Assembly (NCBI GenBank): GCA_029259935.1
Contig: JAJDEH010000133.1
Location: forward strand, 1-12,435
From: Planctomycetota bacterium
Lineage (GTDB): Bacteria > Planctomycetota > Planctomycetia > Pirellulales > Pirellulaceae
DNA length: 12,435 nucleotides
Direction of reading: 5' to 3'
Under the pieces are notes generated by a model. It searched no databases, was not told where the DNA came from, and saw nothing but the letters and a program-made list of their open reading frames with translations. Within the stretch, counting starts at the first letter, position 1, and the number at the start of each line of letters is the position of its first letter. Below are positions 1 through 7,650 of this stretch, piece after piece. The position numbers and the translations under genes are program-made.

Positions 1-171
1 GTTTACCTTTGTTTTCGTCGGCATTTTAGCTAGGTTTCCTATCGAATTCGGGAGGCTGGCAAACACCCCATGCTAATTGGGAGGTCAGCACTTCTCCAAT
101 GCGGACGCGAGAAACTGGGGCTGCCCTTGCCACAACCTCCCGATGGAACGCAAGCACCCATGCCGAGCGGG

Positions 172-786
172 CTATTTGAAGCGAGGAACCGGATAAACGG
201 GGGTTGTGGATGGTGGAGGAATCGACGGAGCGGGGGGCACCGAAGGAATTCCTCTTGTTGGGACAGAGGGAGGAGTTGGGTACGACGCTGCGGGCACCGC
301 ATAGGCTCCCGAGGGTATCGTGCAGTGCGAGTTGGCCAGACACTCGTTGCTGATCATCCATCGGATGTGCTTGAGGTCGAGGGAAAATTCCGACCACTTC
401 GTTTCTACCTTGATTCGAGTTAGCGAGAGTTCTCCCGTAAGCCGGTCGCCATTTCTAAAGGCCACTGTGGCCGACTTGGAGTCTCCTTGAATTTGCAAAG
501 ACACGACGTTTTTGATCGGCACGGTGACTTCGCCTAATGCCGACTTCATCTTCCAACTCTCTTTCGCCAACAGCTTGCCGAATACCATTGATCCGTCGTC
601 AAGCTGCAGACGAAAGCGCCCCTCAGGGCGTGGACGAGGTGTTGCCATGGGGCCTTCGGTTGTATCGTAGACAGGCTCCGGGGGCCGAAGCGTGGCACGT
701 TGTGCGTGAACGTCGAGGCTAATTGCCCAAGTAAGCGCGCCCGCCAAGATGGCCACCCAGGTTGCAAGTCGCTCCATCGATGTCAT
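172..786 (-). CDS. Exported Pro-rich protein of unknown function
   Basis: A 204-residue protein I cannot assign to a named family. Residues 1-28 look like a Sec signal peptide (hydrophobic run AILAGALTWAISLDV, then HAQ), so it is probably exported. Residues 55-145 hold a beta-rich region with two similar units, 'DGS-x-V-x-G-K-L' and 'NGD-R-L-T-G-E-L', each followed by a segment that reads like a beta hairpin; this resembles small DGS/NGD repeat modules seen in exported planctomycete proteins. Residues 160-204 are rich in Pro, Ser, Thr and Val and are probably a flexible linker or wall-spanning tail. The start is uncertain: the ATG at 786 has no clear ribosome binding site, and a second in-frame ATG lies at 777. 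The gene stands alone; the nearest genes are on the other strand. The reading frame is convincing, the function is not known. Confidence 0.7.
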   Translation of the reverse strand: MTSMERLATWVAILAGALTWAISLDVHAQRATLRPPEPVYDTTEGPMATPRPRPEGRFRLQLDDGSMVFGKLLAKESWKMKSALGEVTVPIKNVVSLQIQGDSKSATVAFRNGDRLTGELSLTRIKVETKWSEFSLDLKHIRWMISNECLANSHCTIPSGAYAVPAASYPTPPSVPTRGIPSVPPAPSIPPPSTTPVYPVPRFK

Positions 787-1157
787 GGCTGATTTCTCGC
801 TTTCCTTAATTGAGAATTGAAGTAGCCGCTGCAGGTTAGCGGCACGATTAGAACAGCCCTGCCAAGAAACGACAACGGGATTTGTTCAAGTCAACGATAT
901 CGATTGCGATCGGGCTAGCTTTAATCTCACCCGCCGGCATTTGAGAGAGTCACAACGGGCAATGGCCGCGGCTGGGCGCGGGAATGGTACGAGGCTCGGG
1001 CCACAGAGCGGCAAGGGGCGAGGATGGACATTAACATTCCGGAAAATTCACCGGAAGGTGGTGATAGCCGCGACCAAGCCGGCCAAGACTTCCGTGTTAG
1101 CGGCAAGTCCGTCGACTTCGCTACCGAAGTCAGCGAAACCGGCGCGAACACGGATGA
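787..1157. other. Gene-poor interval
   Basis: This stretch separates the divergent exported gene on its left from the broken propeller remnant on its right. It contains short overlapping open frames on both strands, none with a ribosome binding site and a recognisable protein. A 46-codon frame at 1024-1164 encodes a very acidic, low-complexity peptide and is not called. No convincing promoter, terminator or repeat was seen. Confidence 0.4.
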
Positions 1158-1782
1158 ATCTTGACCCAGTGTGGCAGTACACTGACCTTGACGAGTACGC
1201 CGCACGGCGTCGTCTGTTGGGACAAGAATGGCAAGGTGCATCGGTACGACCATCGCAGCGGCGAGTGGATTAAACTGGAACTCACCGGTGACAAGTTGCC
1301 TGGCCTACGTTGATAACTCAACCATCGCCTACGATTCAAAGCGCGACCGTGTGCTGATCGTCAACACACTGGGCTATCGAAAACCTTTCGACGGACAGGG
1401 CTGGGAACTTGACCTGAAGACAGTCGCGGTAAAGGGTCTCTCGCCCAACGGACGAGAACACGCCAGCCGTTTCGCCAACGTGGACAAGTGCTGTTGCGAC
1501 GCGGCCTCTGATTTGTTGCTGATGGGAACGTATCTAAGAGACGCCGGAGATCATACGCCAACGCCCGCCGACGACTGTCAGAACAACCGCTGGGTCACGC
1601 ACGACATCAAATACTCAACGGGCAAGCGTTCTGGCAACACAACGCGCGCGTTTCCGCACCGCCGCTCGGACGGCCTCATGCTCGACGCCCGCCGAAAGTT
1701 GATCTGGGCCACCAACACCAACAGCCAGGTCTATGTGCTGCGATTGGACCCGAAACGTGCGGACATGAAAACGTTGGAGTGA
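1158..1782 (+). pseudogene. Frameshifted remnant of a beta-propeller protein
   Basis: Two reading frames carry consecutive parts of what looks like one protein. Frame A (about 1188-1309) reads WDKNGKVHRYDHRSGEWIKL and continues LTGDKLPGL before TGA at 1311-1313. Frame B then continues with VDNSTIAYDSKRDRVLIVN and runs to TGA at 1780-1782. The joined text is typical of propeller or Kelch-type blades in exported planctomycete proteins: 'YDSKRDR', 'WELDLKT', 'LLMGT', 'DDCQNNRWV', 'GLMLDARRKLIWATNTNSQV'. The break lies near 1300-1312. There is no credible start or signal peptide upstream: TGA at 1155-1157 closes frame A, so the N-terminal part is missing or in yet another frame. Frame B alone could be opened from an ATG at 1228, but its first 25 codons would then be the wrong frame of the preceding blade. 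A sequencing error at one base could explain the frameshift but not the missing N-terminus. Confidence 0.6.
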
Positions 1783-1883
1783 GTTTCGACGTTGACCTGA
1801 CCGCCTCGAACGAATAAACATACGCCGATCTCTATTTTCGTGAAGGATTGAATGGAATCGATCCATGCCCAAAAGGACCGGAC

Positions 1884-3227
1884 ATGACCACTTCGAGGAT
1901 GCGGCAATGTGTAACGGGGTTTGTCATTTCATTCAGCTTTGTGCTTGCGGTGCAAGCAGCCGGCTGGCGAAATGACGGGACGGGTCGGTTTCCGAACGCG
2001 AACCCTTCGATCAATTGGTCGAAAGATGAGAACGTTGCCTGGAAGGTTGAACTGCCGGGTCGGAGCTTGACTAGTCCGGTGGTTGTTGGGCGGCACGTGT
2101 TCGTAACATCCGATCCAGCAGAATTGATCTGTTTGTCAATTGAAGATGGCCAGACAGTTTGGCAACGGTCGCACGAATACGCAGACGTATTTGGCGACGC
2201 AAAGGGTCCGGCGATTGAAGAAAATCTCAGGCTGGCCAATGACGTTCGGAAGCAAAGAGACGAACTCAACCGCGAGCGAGACGAGGCGAAAAAGGCGGGT
2301 GAGAACGAGAAACAAGACCAACTTCAACAGCAGATAGAGCTGCTCGAAAAACGCTACGACGAGCTGACCGTATATCCACCCAAACCGGGCGGCGACACGG
2401 GCAATTCGACAAGTACACCTGTCAGTGATGGCCAGGATATCTTTACCGTCTTCGCGACGGGGATCGTATCGTCGCATTCCCTCGACGGAACACGAAACTG
2501 GATGACATTCATCGACGGAGCCCGTGGCGATCATTCCGCTTCGCCGCTCCTAGTCGATGGCAAGTTGATCGTTCATTTACGAGACCTTGTCGCCCTGAAT
2601 CCGGAAAACGGAAGTGTGGTGTGGCGTGTGCAATCGGACGAGCAGCACGGGAGCCCTGTGGCGACGCGCGTCGGCAACGATTTTGTGCTTGTGACGGCTG
2701 GTGGAGACGTGATTCGAACGAGCGATGGAGCGATCATCGCGAAGCGCCAGTTTCGGCTGGGACACAATTCGCCGATTGTTGAGGACGGAGTGGTCTACTC
2801 GCTGGAAGACGGCGCGATCAAAGCGTTTCAGTTGCCGAGCGTCATGGATAGCGAAGTCAAACTCGACTTGCAGTGGGAAACATCAAACACGCGCGCGAAT
2901 CAATTAGCGTCGCCAATCTATCACAACGGATTGCTTTACGGCGTCGCGGAAAAAGGAATTCTTTCAGTCACCGACGCCAAAACTGGCGAGCGAGTCTATC
3001 GAAAACGGCTTGACTTCGACGGTGGACGTGTCGATGCGAGCCTCTGTCTCGCCGGTGAGTTCCTCTTTGTCAGTAACACGCGCGGCACAACGCTCGTACT
3101 CCGACCGGGTCGCGAGTTCGAGCAAGTCGCGCACAACGATTTCGAGGGATTCAGCAGCAGTCTCGCGTTTGCGGGAAATCGAATCTACATCCGCACTGCC
3201 CGATTTCTATTCTGTGTAGGAGAATGA
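1884..3227 (+). CDS. Exported PQQ-like beta-propeller repeat protein
   Basis: A 447-residue protein of the PQQ-like (outer-membrane-type quinoprotein) propeller family. Residues 1-26 form a signal peptide (VTGFVISFSFVLAVQAAG), so it acts in the periplasm or on the surface. Blades are marked by repeats of the type 'W-x(2)-D-G-T', 'SPVVVGRHVFVT', 'ICLSIEDGQTVW', 'ASPLLVDGKLIVH', 'LVALNPENGSVVWR', 'SPIVEDGVVYSL' and 'ASPIYHNGLLYGV'. A charged helical segment at about residues 111-162 (heptad-like, rich in Glu, Lys, Arg, Gln) interrupts the propeller and should form a coiled coil. Such proteins usually serve as scaffolds or sugar-alcohol dehydrogenase relatives; no catalytic residues or haem motif (CxxCH) are visible, so an enzyme role cannot be claimed. 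The ATG at 1884 is chosen because AAAAGGA lies 7 bases upstream and the signal peptide follows at once; an in-frame TTG at 1848 is the alternative. Family assignment is firm, function is not. Confidence 0.85.
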   Translation: MTTSRMRQCVTGFVISFSFVLAVQAAGWRNDGTGRFPNANPSINWSKDENVAWKVELPGRSLTSPVVVGRHVFVTSDPAELICLSIEDGQTVWQRSHEYADVFGDAKGPAIEENLRLANDVRKQRDELNRERDEAKKAGENEKQDQLQQQIELLEKRYDELTVYPPKPGGDTGNSTSTPVSDGQDIFTVFATGIVSSHSLDGTRNWMTFIDGARGDHSASPLLVDGKLIVHLRDLVALNPENGSVVWRVQSDEQHGSPVATRVGNDFVLVTAGGDVIRTSDGAIIAKRQFRLGHNSPIVEDGVVYSLEDGAIKAFQLPSVMDSEVKLDLQWETSNTRANQLASPIYHNGLLYGVAEKGILSVTDAKTGERVYRKRLDFDGGRVDASLCLAGEFLFVSNTRGTTLVLRPGREFEQVAHNDFEGFSSSLAFAGNRIYIRTARFLFCVGE

Positions 3228-3500
3228 AGGCAGGCATCGCTTCCTTCATGATTTTGCTTCATCCTCGGTAGCACCGGTTTAGCGTTTTTCATCATTGCGA
3301 GTTTCGTCGGCTGTGGCATGCTGGATCACGAAGTCGACAAGTCGCTGACACTCGAAAAATCCTTTCCACATGTTGCCCTGCTGCTGGGCAATTTCCAAAG
3401 TCATTTCGCCGCCAATGTTGTTGTAGCGTTTACCAACGAAAAGGGTGGTTTGTCGCTCGGCTTCAGAAACGTCTCGGGATTGGATGACCGGCGATTGGTA
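3228..3500. other. Convergent intergenic region
   Basis: This lies between the ends of two convergent genes. No strong hairpin plus T-run was seen. On the minus strand the frame of the neighbouring exported protein stays open for 73 codons after its TAA stop (down to TAA at 3279-3281) and reads like ordinary protein; see findings. Confidence 0.35.
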
Positions 3501-4904
3501 TTACTTTTCTGGGTCGATCATCAGCTTGGCCAGCCGCTTCTTCAGAGTTACGGTCATTTTGTCGCGGACTTCAGTTACTGCCTTCACGCGGGCGGCCAAG
3601 TCGCCATTTGTAAATTCGTATCCCGCCCGCTTGTAGGCTGGCTCCGGGTTGCCGTCGAGGATCGTCAGAATCGTTTCCAGCGCGCTGTCACTGACGCGCA
3701 ACGGCGGCAAGCGGCCCAATCGCAGCGCTGAGGAAAAACGCGGGTCGTGCGTTGGAGCCGCGTCGGCCAAGTACGGCATGAGCTTGGGAATGACTTTACG
3801 ATCGTGTGTGTCGCCCATTAGCTTGAGGCTGCCCGCAACCGCCGATGGTTCACGCGTTTGACCGGGCTCTAACTCTTTCAGCCAACCGTGACTCAGCAGC
3901 GCGGTCGATAGTTGCTGCGCCAGTTTCGCGTCGAACTTCTGCGGCCTGCCGTGTTGGTTGAGAATCACAAAGATTTTCCACGGGCTACTAGAGTCTCTCT
4001 CGAACCGCTCGATCAGCGGCTGAAGAAATGTCATGTTCCAGATCTTGGAACCTCGAATCATGTCGTCCAAGATCAGCTTGTCGCCGGTGACAAGTCGACC
4101 CCGAAAATGTTCGGCGACCAGCGCGTCGTCCGCATAATTCTTGCTGAGATGTTCCACGATGTAATTGCGACCGGAGAACGCATGCGTCCGCCGGTCCATT
4201 GCGGCGAGTAACTCCTTGGCGGAAGTCGCACGAGCCACTTCCGGATTTTCGAGCAACGCATGCAAGATGTACGCGTGCTGGACGTAGTCACGCGGATTGG
4301 CCAACAGGTGCTTCAGCCGCGCTCGCATCTTGTCGAAGCCAGCTTCGTCGGGATACAGCCACCGAAACTCGAGCTTGTGCCCCTTCGCACTGTCGAACTG
4401 CAAGTCTTCATTCTTAACTTTCACACGCATGAACACTTCAGCTTTCACCAACCAGCCATCTCTGTTCGGCAAGCTCAAAATCGCCGATGAATACAAACTT
4501 GGATGGTCGAACATTCGATACACGCCCGGCTTCACGACCGTCGGCGACACGGGCGTGGTTTTCCATGCCTGAGGGAACAGATCGTACGGGTTGCCCGACG
4601 CCAAACCACCCGACGAGTACGCCTTGCCGGTTTTCAAATCGTGACGTACCGAATCGATTCGATAGTTGGGATTTTCCAGTTCGATCTGTTTGTCGCCACG
4701 ATTCTCGAACTCGATCGCCATCCACTTTTCATCCGCCAGCGTCGCTTGCCGTTTGACTCGCAATCGCACGGTCAATTCTCCATGTCGACCGACTTCGATC
4801 GACTGCCAGTTTTGGAGTTCCTCCGCTGCGGCCACGGTGTTGAGTTGACCAACGGCCGCCACGACGACTAGCAGAGCAAATATGCCCGTGAATCTGTAGA
4901 CCAT
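3501..4904 (-). CDS. Large exported protein, beta domain plus helical repeats
   Basis: A 467-residue exported protein of unknown function. Residues 1-27 (MVYRFTGIFALLVVVAAVGQ, then LNTVAAA) are a classical signal peptide. Residues 30-180 are beta-rich (HGELTVRLRVKRQ, MAIEFENRGDKQIELENPNY), like an immunoglobulin-like or sandwich domain. From about residue 200 to the end the protein is alpha-helical, with HEAT-like character (for example LKHLLANPRDYVQHAYILHA and KVIPKLMPYL). No catalytic motif was recognised. I chose the ATG at 4904 because AGGGAAG lies just upstream and the signal peptide follows directly; an in-frame ATG at 4940 would add 12 residues (MQRRIATKTGKK) with a weaker GGA signal. 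It is transcribed toward the PQQ propeller gene and has no operon partner. The two proteins may both belong to surface or periplasmic complexes, but nothing here proves it. Confidence 0.8.
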   Translation of the reverse strand: MVYRFTGIFALLVVVAAVGQLNTVAAAEELQNWQSIEVGRHGELTVRLRVKRQATLADEKWMAIEFENRGDKQIELENPNYRIDSVRHDLKTGKAYSSGGLASGNPYDLFPQAWKTTPVSPTVVKPGVYRMFDHPSLYSSAILSLPNRDGWLVKAEVFMRVKVKNEDLQFDSAKGHKLEFRWLYPDEAGFDKMRARLKHLLANPRDYVQHAYILHALLENPEVARATSAKELLAAMDRRTHAFSGRNYIVEHLSKNYADDALVAEHFRGRLVTGDKLILDDMIRGSKIWNMTFLQPLIERFERDSSSPWKIFVILNQHGRPQKFDAKLAQQLSTALLSHGWLKELEPGQTREPSAVAGSLKLMGDTHDRKVIPKLMPYLADAAPTHDPRFSSALRLGRLPPLRVSDSALETILTILDGNPEPAYKRAGYEFTNGDLAARVKAVTEVRDKMTVTLKKRLAKLMIDPEK

Positions 4905-5394
4905 TTTCTTCCCTGTTTTTGTTGCTATTCGTCGCTGCATGATTCAATCCATTCTAAGTCTCACCGTCGCTCGACTACAATTGATGACGGCTATTCGGCA
5001 CGGCTTCGCCACCCATGTGGTGCAGAGTACCGAAATTCGGTCGTTATTTGGGACGAACCCAGACTGCATGTTAACCTGCCCAGGCGCGGCTGTCCTGAGT
5101 ACGCGATTTCTGTGCAGAACCTGCGTCGGCGTTTCACTCTCGTGCAGATTGCGAAAAGCCGAAATGTGCGTCGGTCTTTTGGCCGAAGCACGTTTGGGAG
5201 CTTCCGCATTGAGCCAGGTTGATGAGACCGCCCACAGTTTACGCCGCCGTTCACCGGGCTGCGGCGAACGACGTTGATTTCAAAATCCGCCCGGCCCGCC
5301 ACTCCGGTGCGTGTGCTCGGTGCTGTCGCTGCCTGTATCGTTGACAAGTTGCAGTTGGTGGAGTTCTGCCCAACAGTCGAGTCTTTGATTGTTC

Positions 5395-5414
5395 GCAACC
5401 AGGGACCTGGTTGC
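5395..5414. repeat. Perfect inverted repeat
   Basis: The arms GCAACCAGG and CCTGGTTGC are perfectly complementary and separated by GA; with one mismatch the symmetry extends 3 bases further on each side. No T-run follows on either strand, so a terminator is unlikely. It may be a protein binding site or part of a repeat element. Confidence 0.5.
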
Positions 5415-5647
5415 AAACCGATTTCACCGACGATGGCCATGTCGACATTCGTGCGGTCGTCTTCTCGAACAGTATGCCAGACTGGTTGTACTATGGCTCG
5501 CCTCTCCTTTACCGGCTGCTTGCAAATCCCTAAGTGCCGCTTGCCAGAATGCGACGCCCACACATCTCCGATGGGCTCCATGAGGATGCCTGATAGCTAA
5601 GCAAAACGCCCTGCGAAACGACCTCAGCAAGCCGTTTTCAAATGCGC

Positions 5648-5679
5648 CTCGTGACACTGCGCCAGGGCAGTGCCACGAG
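5648..5679 (-). terminator. Strong stem-loop after the membrane-anchored orphan gene
   Basis: CTCGTG-a-CACTGC pairs with GCAGTG-c-CACGAG around the loop GCCAGG: 12 base pairs with one internal mismatch. It lies about 50 bases beyond the stop codon of the minus-strand gene at 5730-6293. The T-run expected of an intrinsic terminator is weak, so it may instead be a REP-like palindrome or an mRNA-stabilising hairpin. Confidence 0.4.
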
Positions 5680-5729
5680 CTGACGATGGCATGGTGCGAT
5701 AGTTCTTGTGCCACCGTAGCGCAACGAGA

Positions 5730-6293
5730 TCAGCCAGGCGATTTCCTCTTCCGAATCTTCCACTTCGCGATAAACTCATCAAGGAACGACTGGATGTCTT
5801 CCCACGGCGGCGGCGTTCCTGACCAACCACTTTTGTGCTGTTCTCGCGACCAGAAGACCTTGGCCTCAACTTCAGCATCGGACGCTGTCATGTTCGCTTT
5901 CTCCAGGTGTATGGCGGCTCCGGCTAAGGTGATCATGGTCTCCTGAAGGGTCGTTTTTTCGTCATTTCCGTCCGCATCGATCGCCAAGACCAAAGAGACG
6001 CACTCTCCTTGGTAGTCCGGTTCAGCCATCACCACACCCGAATCGAGGAGGTACTGTTCTGCCTTGACCAACAGTACGTCTTGCTGGCTCTGCGACAGCC
6101 CTTTTATGTCCGCATGGACGAAGACAGGAAGATACTCCATCACCTCAGACGCTGGTTCCTTTTTGCCAAAAACTCGACGTTTCCAACCCCTATATTGGTC
6201 AACCATTCCAAAGGCCACACCCATGGCGAGGCCAACCAGTAGCATTTTCAAAGGATGCATCGCGCTCTTGGAATCGGAGTCGTTTGTACTCAT
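5730..6293 (-). CDS. Membrane-anchored protein of unknown function
   Basis: A 187-residue protein that I do not recognise. One hydrophobic helix at residues 15-31 (LKMLLVGLAMGVAFGMV), followed by a positive segment (YRGWKRR), predicts a single N-terminal membrane anchor. The rest (residues 45-187) looks like one soluble alpha/beta domain with mixed charge, including FVHADIKGLSQSQQDVLLVK and a C-terminal helix (FLDEFIAKWKIRKRK). The start is well supported: TAGGAG lies 8 bases upstream of the ATG at 6293. The gene is divergent from the XRE regulator at 6440, and the shared region carries a perfect TATAAT box on its strand overlapped by an inverted repeat, so it may be controlled by that regulator. 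A strong hairpin follows the stop. Confidence 0.75.
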   Translation of the reverse strand: MSTNDSDSKSAMHPLKMLLVGLAMGVAFGMVDQYRGWKRRVFGKKEPASEVMEYLPVFVHADIKGLSQSQQDVLLVKAEQYLLDSGVVMAEPDYQGECVSLVLAIDADGNDEKTTLQETMITLAGAAIHLEKANMTASDAEVEAKVFWSREQHKSGWSGTPPPWEDIQSFLDEFIAKWKIRKRKSPG

Positions 6294-6374
6294 GTCAGAA
6301 CTCCTAAGAAATGTTGATAAGCCGGTCGACCCAGCCGGGGTTTGAGATTAATTGAGCCACAGCCGGTCCCATCA

Positions 6375-6396
6375 ATTATATCCGATAATGGGATAT
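6375..6396. promoter_or_regulatory. Divergent promoter with candidate XRE operator
   Basis: ATATCC (6378-6383) and GGATAT (6391-6396) form a perfect inverted repeat with a 7-base spacer, a common geometry for small XRE-family dimers. It overlaps ATTATA at 6375-6380, which is a perfect TATAAT -10 box on the minus strand for the membrane-anchored orphan gene; no good -35 box was found at 16-18 bases. Binding here would repress that gene and could autoregulate the XRE gene. The operator role is inferred. Confidence 0.45.
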
Positions 6397-6439
6397 CCTG
6401 CATTCGGTTTTAGTGTTGCTGCCAGAAAGTGGCGGCGAC

Positions 6440-6679
6440 ATGGACAAAAATCTCTACACCAAGAATCAACGAGAACTTCTGGCTCTGCTGCGCGAAGTGC
6501 GCCTGGAAGCCGAACTGCGACAGGAGGATGTGGCCGAAGAAATCGGGGAACCGCAATCGTTTGTCAGCAAGTACGAAATCGGTGAACGTCGCCTCGACAT
6601 CCTCGAACTACGAGAAATCTGCGAAGCCTTGGGCATTTCGCTGGCAGAATTTGTGGAGCGGCTGGAAGAACGGCTGTAG
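6440..6679 (+). CDS. XRE-family helix-turn-helix regulator
   Basis: A 79-residue protein that is almost entirely one Cro/C1-type helix-turn-helix domain. After a short N-terminal arm (MDKNLYTKNQ), the domain spans residues 11-72, with the classic pattern LRQEDVAEEIG, then PQSFVSKYEIGERR, then LDILELREICEALGISLAEF. Gln28, Ala32, Gly36, Val42 and Ser43 occupy the expected helix 2-3 positions. Such single-domain regulators bind short palindromes as dimers. I start at the ATG at 6440; an in-frame GTG at 6413 would add nine residues. Neither has a strong ribosome binding site. It is divergent from the membrane-anchored orphan, and the inverted repeat at 6378-6396 is the obvious operator. It faces the end of the conjugation operon; a regulatory link to that operon is possible but nothing in the sequence shows it. 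Confidence 0.85.
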   Translation: MDKNLYTKNQRELLALLREVRLEAELRQEDVAEEIGEPQSFVSKYEIGERRLDILELREICEALGISLAEFVERLEERL

Positions 6680-6790
6680 TTACGCGGCCACTTGGGGGAT
6701 TACCCCATCTCTAATAGCTAAGCGGGATGGAAAGGCTTAATCGCGGACTCGGTTCCTTCAGTCTGGCGGGGTGATCCGCGAGACCGAGCA

Positions 6791-6813
6791 GGCTGGGCCA
6801 GAAAAGCCCAGCC
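6791..6813. repeat. Perfect 8-bp stem-loop
   Basis: GGCTGGGC and GCCCAGCC are perfectly complementary around a 7-base A-rich loop (CAGAAAA). It lies about 110 bases after the XRE gene. There is no T-run after it on either strand, so it is more likely a structural RNA helix than an intrinsic terminator. Confidence 0.55.
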
Positions 6814-6984
6814 GACGGAAGTCTTTAACGTGTGGTTTGAACGGGGGAGCATTGGGTAATCCCAGCGAAGTGAACGGGTTGTTGACGGACAGGACAGGTG
6901 AGTGCCTCACGGGTACAGGAGTACAAACCAGACTTGAAACAAAACGATAAAACCGCAGCACCGATGCGGAGTATTGATGAAAGT

Positions 6985-7011
6985 AGCGACGGGCCGCGCG
7001 GACCCGTCGCT
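6985..7011 (-). terminator. Probable end of the conjugation operon
   Basis: AGCGACGGG pairs perfectly with CCCGTCGCT around a 9-base loop. On the minus strand the hairpin begins 17 bases after the stop codon of the last operon gene and is followed by ACTTTCAT, a weak T-run. Position and strength suit a transcription terminator; the poor T-tract leaves some doubt. Confidence 0.55.
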
Positions 7012-7027
7012 CGGAGGAGGTTCCCGC

Positions 7028-7438
7028 TTAGCGTGCCACGAAATCGGCGTCAATCACGTCATCCGGAGCCGCATCGGCATCCGCCGTTGCGGTCAGCGTC
7101 TCCACTTGCTGCGCAAGGAGTCGGTTAACGAATTCATCATCACCGACTTTGGAAGCCAAGAACGGCAGCCCACCACAAGTGTGGGACAACGCTTCGCGGG
7201 CAGCTTTGTTTTGCTCCGCGACCGCCAGATCGCGACGCTTGCGCGCCGCGGCGATGCGGTCGGCAGCCGCCGCGCGACGTTCCTCGGCTTCCGCCATACG
7301 CTCCATGTGATCCGCCTCCAACTCGGCCGTGGCAGCACCGGAAGCTTCCGTGGCGTCCGCCATAATCTTGTTCAAGGCGGCGTTGACGAGTTTGGCACCG
7401 ATCGAAACACGTTTACGCGGGGTCGTACTCTCAGACAT
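7028..7438 (-). CDS. Coiled-coil protein, last gene of the conjugation operon
   Basis: A 136-residue protein that I do not recognise. A basic N-terminus (TPRKRVSIG) is followed by a helix (AKLVNAALNKIMADA) and then by a long, highly charged, Ala/Glu/Arg-rich helix at about residues 36-86 (MERMAEAEERRAAAADRI and on), which should form a coiled coil. A Gly-Pro break (SHTCGGLPF) separates it from a C-terminal helix and an acidic tail (DADAAPDDVIDADF). The ATG at 7438 is supported by GGGAGGG 6 bases upstream; the frame stays open upstream to 7564, but that part lacks a ribosome binding site. It follows the membrane protein after a 212-base gap and ends just before the terminator hairpin. It could be a target, adaptor or structural partner of the conjugation enzymes; that is inference from position only. 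Confidence 0.7.
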   Translation of the reverse strand: MSESTTPRKRVSIGAKLVNAALNKIMADATEASGAATAELEADHMERMAEAEERRAAAADRIAAARKRRDLAVAEQNKAAREALSHTCGGLPFLASKVGDDEFVNRLLAQQVETLTATADADAAPDDVIDADFVAR

Positions 7439-7650
7439 GAAAACCCTCCCGTGGCGACTAAGACTATCCACCAGGATGCGCATCGCCAGACGCATCCCGG
7501 CATCGAATGGCACGACGCCATCCAAGGAATCCGCCCACTGCTGGTCAAGGCAAATGGGCGGCACTCAGCAGTTGGACGGTGCTCCGGGGAGCGCCGAGGA
7601 ATAGAGTGTTCGTTGGAAAGAAGCGGATTTGATTCCACAAGCGTGTTGAG

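Larger units (their letters stand above)
4905..5729. other. Long gene-poor stretch with palindromes
   Basis: About 800 bases without a convincing gene. Both strands carry long overlapping open frames (4939-5277 plus, 4991-5581 minus), but their translations are rich in Cys, Arg, Ser and Thr, lack domains and lack ribosome binding sites. The stretch contains a perfect 9-bp inverted repeat at 5395-5414 and a near-perfect 13-bp stem at 5648-5679. Its texture, open on both strands and Arg/Cys-rich, suggests a dispersed intergenic repeat or a decayed gene rather than a promoter region. I see no transposase text. Confidence 0.4.
6680..7027. other. Structured non-coding stretch between XRE gene and operon end
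   Basis: No credible gene. The stretch is unusually dense in inverted repeats: GGCTGGGC/GCCCAGCC (6791-6813, loop CAGAAAA), CTCGGT/ACCGAG, CGCGGA/TCCGCG, TGGG-TAAT-CCCA, GTGAG-TGC-CTCAC, GTAC-AGGA-GTAC, an enclosing GGTTTG/CAAACC pair, CCGCA/TGCGG and the 9-bp stem at 6985-7011. The pattern looks like a folded RNA, on a strand I cannot fix, rather than a promoter; I cannot name a family. Confidence 0.4.

Noticed and set aside
1024..1164. 46-codon acidic open frame
   Set aside because: No properly spaced ribosome binding site, no recognisable feature, and it overlaps the propeller remnant in another frame.
4991..5581. 196-codon minus-strand open frame
   Set aside because: No ribosome binding site, no domain, skewed Arg/Cys/Ser content, and an equally open frame on the other strand. 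Treated as non-coding.
6791..6928. Group II intron domain V or a known riboswitch
   Set aside because: Parts such as GTGTGGTTTGAAC recall a domain V 3' strand, but the matching 5' strand, GAAA loop and catalytic triad are not visible, so no family name is given.
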